Shown: positions 6,514 through 11,155 of the stretch, piece by piece
Layout: each line of letters begins with the position of its first letter
Position numbering within the stretch: position 1 is the stretch's first letter
Assembly (NCBI GenBank): GCA_902496345.1
Contig: CABVAP010000073.1
Coordinates: 1 to 11,155 of the forward strand
Length of the DNA: 11,155 bases
DNA from: an uncultured Eubacteriales bacterium
GTDB lineage: Bacteria > Bacillota > Clostridia > Lachnospirales > CAG-274
Reading direction: 5' to 3'
Notes under the pieces: model-generated
What the model was told of the DNA's origin: nothing
What the model saw: only the letters and a program-made list of their open reading frames with translations
Database searches by the model: none
Made by a program: the position numbers and the translations under genes

Positions 6514-7791
6514 ATGCAAAAAACTATATATCCTAAAAAATCACTTTCAGGTACTATAACTGTTCCTGGTGACAAATCTATCTCTCACAGAGCTGTTATG
6601 TTTGGCTCTATCGCTGAGGGAACTACTGAAATTTCAGGATTCTTAACAGGCGATGACTGTATGTCAACTATCGCTTGCTTTAAAAAACTTGGCATAGATA
6701 TTGATGTTGACGGAGATAAAGTTAAAGTTCACGGAAAAGGTCTTAACGGTCTTACAGCTCCAACGGAAACTCTTGACGCTGGAAATAGTGGTACAACTAT
6801 TAGACTTATTTCTGGAATACTTGCAGCTCAACCTTTTGTCTGTGAAATTACAGGCGATGCGTCTATTCAAAAAAGACCTATGAACAGAGTAATTAATCCT
6901 CTTTCTTTAATGGGTGCTAAAATTAAAGGCATTAAAAAAGACGGTTTTGCTCCTTTAAAAATTGAGGGTACTAAGTTAAAAGCTATGGAATATGAACTTC
7001 CTGTTGCAAGTGCCCAAGTTAAATCAGCAATTTTACTTGCAAGCCTTTTTGCTGACGGTACTACAACTGTTATTGAACCAGTTGCATCAAGAAATCATAC
7101 TGAAATTATGCTTAATTACTTCGGTGCCGACATCAAAAATGAAAATGGAAGAATAACAAGTACACCTGTTAAACAATTATACGGAAAGCCTGTTGTTGTA
7201 CCTTCTGATATTTCTTCAGCAGCGTTCTTTATGGTTGCCGGCCTTATCGTACCTAATTCACACATTATTATTAAAAATGTTGGCGTAAATGAAACAAGAA
7301 CAGGTATAATTGACGCTCTTAAAGAAATGGGTGGAGATATTACTATATTAAACGAAAATAATGACAGTGGTGAGCCTATTGCAGATATTGAAGTTAAAAG
7401 CTCTAAACTTCACGGAATAACTTTACAGGGCGATATTATCCCTAGAATGATTGACGAAATTCCTGTTTTTGCTGTTGCTGCTCTTATGGCAGACGGTACT
7501 ACTACTGTTAAAGATGCTCAAGAACTCAAAGTTAAAGAGTCAAATCGTATCGCTACAATGGCTCAGGAACTTGGTAAAATGGGTGCAGATATTACAGAAA
7601 CTGATGACGGTATGATTATAAAAGGAAATGCAAAACTTTCTGGTGCAGAAGTTGAAAGTCATAATGACCATAGGGTTGCTATGAGTCTTGCTATCGCTGG
7701 TTTAGTTGCTGACGGTGAAACAAAAATTAATGATGCAGAAAGCGTTGCAATTTCTTTCCCTACTTTTTACGACTATATCGAAAAATTATAA
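6514..7791 (+). CDS. aroA: 3-phosphoshikimate 1-carboxyvinyltransferase (EPSP synthase)
   Basis: This enzyme transfers the enolpyruvyl group of phosphoenolpyruvate to shikimate-3-phosphate, the sixth step of the shikimate pathway. At 425 residues it is of normal length and complete. Signature motifs are GDKSISHRA (19-27, with Lys21, Ser22 and Arg26), DAGNSGTTIRL (88-98), KRPMNRV (120-126), ASAQVKSAIL (165-174), PRMIDEIPV (310-318, Asp314), ELKVKESNRI (337-346) and HNDHR (383-387). The RPMNRV and IQKRPM features resemble the Gram-positive (class II-like) group; Gly93 in GNSGTT occupies the position of the glyphosate-contact glycine, so target-site tolerance cannot be inferred. Ribosome binding site AAGGGG (6501-6506) lies 7 bases before the ATG. 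It is cotranscribed with tyrA. Confidence 0.98.
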   Translation: MQKTIYPKKSLSGTITVPGDKSISHRAVMFGSIAEGTTEISGFLTGDDCMSTIACFKKLGIDIDVDGDKVKVHGKGLNGLTAPTETLDAGNSGTTIRLISGILAAQPFVCEITGDASIQKRPMNRVINPLSLMGAKIKGIKKDGFAPLKIEGTKLKAMEYELPVASAQVKSAILLASLFADGTTTVIEPVASRNHTEIMLNYFGADIKNENGRITSTPVKQLYGKPVVVPSDISSAAFFMVAGLIVPNSHIIIKNVGVNETRTGIIDALKEMGGDITILNENNDSGEPIADIEVKSSKLHGITLQGDIIPRMIDEIPVFAVAALMADGTTTVKDAQELKVKESNRIATMAQELGKMGADITETDDGMIIKGNAKLSGAEVESHNDHRVAMSLAIAGLVADGETKINDAESVAISFPTFYDYIEKL

Positions 7792-7798
7792 GTTATTT

Positions 7799-7857
7799 AA
7801 AAGCCTTGAGATTCCATTTTAAACTCTGCTGACTTTTCCTGTATGATTTAGGCTTTT
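7799..7857 (+). terminator. Possible loose terminator after aroA
   Basis: AAAAGCCT (7799-7806) and AGGCTTTT (7850-7857) form an 8-bp inverted repeat beginning 8 bases after the aroA stop. The loop is 43 bases and only four T residues end the right arm, so this is a poor match to a standard intrinsic terminator. Confidence 0.3.
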
Positions 7858-7894
7858 GCAAGTGGTTTCTTTTTGCTTAAATAAGTGGAAAACG

Positions 7895-7990
7895 CATAAG
7901 GAAACGATAGTTTCCGATAAAAATTTTTTGCCCAGCTTTTTTATAAAAAAGCTGGTAGGGTGGTGGGGCAAAGCCCCACGGTCTTAAGGT
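7895..7990. repeat. Intergenic palindromic repeat cluster between aroA and rarA
   Basis: Three inverted repeats are packed together. GGAAAC/GTTTCC (7900-7905/7910-7915) has a 4-base loop. A perfect 24-nt palindrome at 7932-7955 has arms CCAGCTTTTTTA and TAAAAAAGCTGG. GTGGGGC/GCCCCAC (7963-7969/7973-7979) has loop AAA. Bases 7951-7980 are about 70% G+C. The - strand translation contains LRPWGFAPPPYQLFYKKAGQ, a type of phrase I recall from spurious ORFs over dispersed repeats in Clostridia genomes. None of the stems is followed by a T-run, so they are not simple terminators. No gene was found in 7792-8028. Confidence 0.6.
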
Positions 7991-8028
7991 TTTAAAGTTT
8001 TGTAAAAAATAAAAAGGATTGGTGTGTT

Positions 8029-9357
8029 TTGGACCTTTTTGAATTTCAAAGACAGCAGAATATGAAAAAAGAGTCGCCCCTTGCTTCAAGAATACGCCCT
8101 AAAACACTTGAGGAGTTTGTCGGTCAAGAACATATTGTTGGAAAAAATACACTCTTGTATCGAGCAATTAAAGCCGATAAATTGACTTCAATTGTTTTGT
8201 ATGGCCCACCTGGAACAGGGAAAACAACTCTTGCTAAAATTATTGCTAATACTACTAAAAGTGATTTTGTTCAGATTAATGCAACAACTGCTGGTATTAA
8301 AGATATAAAAGAAACTGTTGAAAATGCTAAACATTTAATGGGTGTGTCTGGTAAAAAAACTATACTTTTTATAGATGAAATTCATCGCTTTAATAAATCT
8401 CAACAAGATGCACTTCTTCCTCACGTTGAAGACGGTACTCTTATTCTTATTGGGGCAACAACAGAAAATCCTTATTTTGAAGTAAATAAGGCTCTTCTGT
8501 CAAGAAGTATTGTTTTTGAACTGAAAAGTCTGACTTTTGAAAATATAAAGTCTATTATTAAAAATTGTATTGAAAATAATGAAAACGGTTTTGGCTCTTG
8601 GAAAGTTAAAATTACAGATGACGCATTGTCTTTTGTTGCTGATATGGCAAATGGTGACGCAAGAACAGCACTTAATGCAATTGAACTTGCTGTACTTACA
8701 ACCGACAGAGGTGATGACGGATATATTAATATTGATATTTCTGTCGCTCAACAATGTATTCAAAAAAGGACTTTGAATTATGAAAAAGACGGAGATAACC
8801 ACTATGACACTATTTCAGCTTTTATAAAAAGTATGCGTGGGAGTGACCCTGACGCTGCCGTTTATTATCTCGCAAAAATGCTATATGCCGGCGAAGACAT
8901 AAAGTTTATCGCAAGACGAATTGTTATTTGTGCATCTGAAGACGTTGGAAACGCTGACCCCAGAGCTTTACAAGTCGCTGTTTCAGCTTTTGAGGCTGTA
9001 AATTTAATCGGTATGCCGGAAAGTAGAATTATTTTAGCACAAGCTGCAACTTATGTTGCGTCTGCTCCTAAAAGTAATTCGGCAATAAATGCAATAGATA
9101 AAGCGTTTGACGATGTTAAAAATATACAGACATCTGGAGTACCTAACCATTTGCGTGACGCTCATTACAAGGGTGCAAGCAAGTTGGGTCACGGCATAGG
9201 CTATAAATATGCTCACGACTATAAAAATCATTATGTTAAACAACAATATTTACCAGATGAAGTTGTAAATGAAAAATATTATATTCCGTCAGAAAACGGA
9301 TATGAAAAGAAAATAAAACAATGGCTTGATTTTTTAAATTCGAGCACAGGGGAATAA
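8029..9357 (+). CDS. rarA: Replication-associated recombination protein A (AAA+ ATPase)
   Basis: MgsA/RarA-type clamp-loader-like ATPase acting at stalled replication forks; bacterial homologues bind SSB and single-stranded DNA ends. The 442 residues match the usual length. The AAA+ core shows Walker A GPPGTGKTT (59-67), Walker B ILFIDEIHR (112-120, Asp116 and Glu117), sensor 1 GATTENP (142-148) and the arginine finger Arg159 in LLSRS. The C-terminal MgsA domain ends with LPDEVVNEKYYIPSENGYE, typical of the family. The start is TTG 8029, with AAGGA (8014-8018) 10 bases upstream. MDLFEFQ and MKKESPLASRIRP at the N terminus are typical, which argues against starting at the internal ATG 8062. 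It lies downstream of the palindromic repeat cluster, so it probably has a separate promoter from aroA, though none is convincing. Confidence 0.97.
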   Translation: MDLFEFQRQQNMKKESPLASRIRPKTLEEFVGQEHIVGKNTLLYRAIKADKLTSIVLYGPPGTGKTTLAKIIANTTKSDFVQINATTAGIKDIKETVENAKHLMGVSGKKTILFIDEIHRFNKSQQDALLPHVEDGTLILIGATTENPYFEVNKALLSRSIVFELKSLTFENIKSIIKNCIENNENGFGSWKVKITDDALSFVADMANGDARTALNAIELAVLTTDRGDDGYINIDISVAQQCIQKRTLNYEKDGDNHYDTISAFIKSMRGSDPDAAVYYLAKMLYAGEDIKFIARRIVICASEDVGNADPRALQVAVSAFEAVNLIGMPESRIILAQAATYVASAPKSNSAINAIDKAFDDVKNIQTSGVPNHLRDAHYKGASKLGHGIGYKYAHDYKNHYVKQQYLPDEVVNEKYYIPSENGYEKKIKQWLDFLNSSTGE

Positions 9358-9378
9358 AATTTTAAAGAGGGGTATTTT

Positions 9379-10779
9379 ATGAAAAAACAAGTGTTTAATC
9401 CATATCTTCCAAGTTACGAATATGTTCCGGACGGAGAACCTAGAGTTTTTAACAATAGACTTTATATATTTGGTAGTCACGATAGGTTTAATGGTACGGA
9501 ATATTGTCAAAATGATTATGTTTGTTGGTCGGCTCCAGAGGACGACCTCTCTGATTGGAGATTTGAGGGCGTTATATACAGAAAAGACCAACACCTTGGG
9601 ACTGAAAAGGGAAATTTATATGCCCCTGATGTTATACAGGGTAAAGACGGTAGATATTATTTATTTTATTCGGTAGCAAATTCTTCTATTATGTCTGTTG
9701 CTGTGTGTGATGAGCCGGCTGGACAGTATCAATATTACGGTGAAGTTAAAACATCTGACGGTGAAATACTTGGGGCAAAAGAGGGGGATTATTTTCAATT
9801 TGACCCTAGTGTTTTTATAGACGATGACGGCGAAATATACGTATATTCTGGTTTCTGTGGACGAAAATTGCAAGACGAAAAAGGGCGACTTTTTATCGGT
9901 GCATTTTTCTTTACACTCGAAGACGATATGCTTACAGTGAAAAGAATGCCCGAAGTTTTATTATCACGTGACGATTGCCCTGACGGTGCAAAGTTTTTTG
10001 AAGCATCATCTATGAGAAAAATAGACGGAACTTATTATTTTGTTTATTCGGCCAGAATTACAGGACTTCATTATTGTACAAGCAAATATCCAGATAAGGG
10101 TTTTGTGTATAGGGGAAGAATACATTCATCTTCCGATATTGGTCTTAATGGGTATACAGCCGAAAATCCGGCATATCCAGAGGGAAATACCCACGGCGGA
10201 ATTGTAAATATAAAAGGTCAATATTATATTTTTGACCACCGTTTCTCAAACGGTACATCTTTTTGTAGACAAGGTGTCGCTGAACCTATAGAAATACAAA
10301 AAGACGGTACAATTAAACAAGTTGAAGCGACAAGCTGTGGTTTAAACGGTGGTCCTCTTATCGGAAAGGGAAAATATCCTGTGTATATAGCTTGTAATCT
10401 TATCGATTATACAGAATATGAAACAAAAGAAGAAAAGAAAAAAAGAAAACCTTTCCTTACACAAAGTGGTGAAGACAGGGAAAGTGGTGAAAATCAATAC
10501 CTTGCTAATTTTCACGACAACTGTGTTGTTGGGTTTAAGTATTTTAAATTAAATGAACTTGAAAATATTTCAATACAAGTTAGAGGAAAAGCAAAAGGGA
10601 AAATTTTAATTTCTTTAAAGGAAAATGCAGAACATATTGCTAGTGTTGATGTGGATATTAATTGCAATGACTGGGTTAATATTTCTTGTGATACGGAAAA
10701 AATGAGTGGAGTCAATGCTTTGTTTTTCAGATATTTTGGTGATGGAGTTATAGAAATTAACTCTTTTGAGTTGAAATAG
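9379..10779 (+). CDS. Family 43 glycoside hydrolase with C-terminal beta-sandwich
   Basis: A 466-residue predicted cytosolic glycosidase (no signal peptide), probably acting on imported xylan- or arabinan-derived oligosaccharides. Residues 1-345 look like the GH43 five-bladed propeller. Repeated blade phrases include RLYIFGSHD (27-35), YYLFYS (93-98), EIYVYSG (152-158), TYYFVYS (218-224) and YYIFDH (282-287). Catalytic candidates are Glu20 in DGEPRVF at the general-base position, Asp84 in YAPDV (transition-state stabiliser) and Glu208 in FFEASSM (general acid); His272 in THGG fits the conserved propeller-centre histidine. Residues 375-466 form a beta-sandwich ending ALFFRYFGDGVIEINSFEL, like a CBM6-type module. 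Exact substrate cannot be told. Ribosome binding site AAAGAGGGG (9363-9371) precedes the ATG, and the gene starts 21 bases after rarA. Confidence 0.88.
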   Translation: MKKQVFNPYLPSYEYVPDGEPRVFNNRLYIFGSHDRFNGTEYCQNDYVCWSAPEDDLSDWRFEGVIYRKDQHLGTEKGNLYAPDVIQGKDGRYYLFYSVANSSIMSVAVCDEPAGQYQYYGEVKTSDGEILGAKEGDYFQFDPSVFIDDDGEIYVYSGFCGRKLQDEKGRLFIGAFFFTLEDDMLTVKRMPEVLLSRDDCPDGAKFFEASSMRKIDGTYYFVYSARITGLHYCTSKYPDKGFVYRGRIHSSSDIGLNGYTAENPAYPEGNTHGGIVNIKGQYYIFDHRFSNGTSFCRQGVAEPIEIQKDGTIKQVEATSCGLNGGPLIGKGKYPVYIACNLIDYTEYETKEEKKKRKPFLTQSGEDRESGENQYLANFHDNCVVGFKYFKLNELENISIQVRGKAKGKILISLKENAEHIASVDVDINCNDWVNISCDTEKMSGVNALFFRYFGDGVIEINSFELK

Positions 10780-10807
10780 ATATAGATATACAAAAGGAGG
10801 AAACATT

Positions 10808-11155
10808 ATGGACGAAAGAGTTGAAAAGGCATTAGAAAAAAGAAAACAGGGTTACAACTGCTGTCAAGCTGTTGCTTGTGCATACAGCGATGTATTTGGT
10901 GTTGATGAGGACATTATGTTTAAAATTTCAGAGGGATTTGGTGCTGGTGTAGGTGGTATGCAAGGTATGTGTGGTGCTATATCTGGTGCAGTTATGCTCG
11001 CTGGACTTAAAAACAGTGTTGGCACAAAGGACACAAAAACAAAAGCTGACACTTACAAAATTACAAAGGAAATTCTTGAAAAATTTGAAGAAAAAAATTC
11101 TTCTGTTATATGCAAGGATTTAAAAGGTGTTGAAACGAAAAAGGTTTTAACAGGC
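10808..11155 (+). CDS. C_GCAxxG_C_C family redox protein, 3' end missing
   Basis: The first 116 codons of a small cysteine-rich cytosolic protein, cut by the window edge with no stop yet. Conserved cysteines are Cys18-Cys19 in YNCCQAV, Cys24, Cys55 in the signature GMCGAISG (53-60) and Cys102 in VICKDLKG; the last family cysteine should lie just beyond the window. The glycine-rich EGFGAGVGGMQG stretch (42-53) is typical. The family is predicted to be redox-active and is common in anaerobes, often beside transporters and electron-transfer proteins; its reaction is unknown. The ribosome binding site is a perfect AAGGAGG (10794-10800), 7 bases before the ATG. It follows the GH43 gene by 28 bases, with no terminator between. 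Confidence 0.93.
   Translation, partial: MDERVEKALEKRKQGYNCCQAVACAYSDVFGVDEDIMFKISEGFGAGVGGMQGMCGAISGAVMLAGLKNSVGTKDTKTKADTYKITKEILEKFEEKNSSVICKDLKGVETKKVLTG

Noticed and set aside
7963..7979. Intrinsic terminator at the GC-rich hairpin
   Set aside because: The stem is strong, but no T-run follows it on either strand.
7877..8089. 70-residue - strand open frame between aroA and rarA
   Set aside because: It overlaps the start of rarA, covers the palindrome and hairpin, and has repeat-like content (RPWGFAP). No family or ribosome binding site supports it as a gene.

Overview
The window is a gene-dense, AT-rich piece of chromosome in which every supported gene lies on the + strand. Ribosome binding sites are strong and purine-rich (AGGAGG-like), and TTG and GTG starts occur. 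The gene content points to an anaerobic Clostridia-type Firmicute: a flavodoxin/ferredoxin fusion, a C_GCAxxG_C_C redox protein, a C39-like lipoprotein, a cytosolic GH43 enzyme and MgsA-type RarA. A gut or rumen commensal fits, but the species cannot be named from this sequence alone.

Layout. Positions 1-305 hold no gene. The first ~240 bases look like the end of a folded, GC-richer dispersed repeat, followed by a weak promoter candidate. Next come aguA (306-1406) and aguB (1427-2302), which together convert agmatine to putrescine through N-carbamoylputrescine. A 35-bp pentamer tandem repeat spans the aguB stop codon and leads into the ribosome-binding region of the next gene. Four closely spaced genes follow (2350-5227): an EFR1-type flavodoxin/ferredoxin protein, a YgjP-type zinc metallopeptidase, an HD-domain phosphohydrolase, and a lipoprotein whose C39-peptidase-like domain has lost all three catalytic residues. 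The last is the most unusual protein here.

A clear sigma-70-type promoter at 5266-5294 drives tyrA (prephenate dehydrogenase with an ACT domain) and aroA (EPSP synthase), an aromatic amino acid pair. The 237-bp gap after aroA (7792-8028) carries a perfect 24-nt palindrome and a GC-rich hairpin and again looks like a dispersed repeat. It is followed by rarA (replication-associated AAA+ ATPase), a cytosolic GH43-family glycosidase with a C-terminal beta-sandwich, and the first 116 codons of a C_GCAxxG_C_C redox protein cut by the window edge.

Most of the window is core metabolism. No phage, insertion sequence, CRISPR array, rRNA or tRNA was seen. The points worth a second look are the degenerate C39 lipoprotein and its small cluster, the pentamer repeat, the two structured intergenic repeats, and the variant catalytic motif of the GH43 protein.
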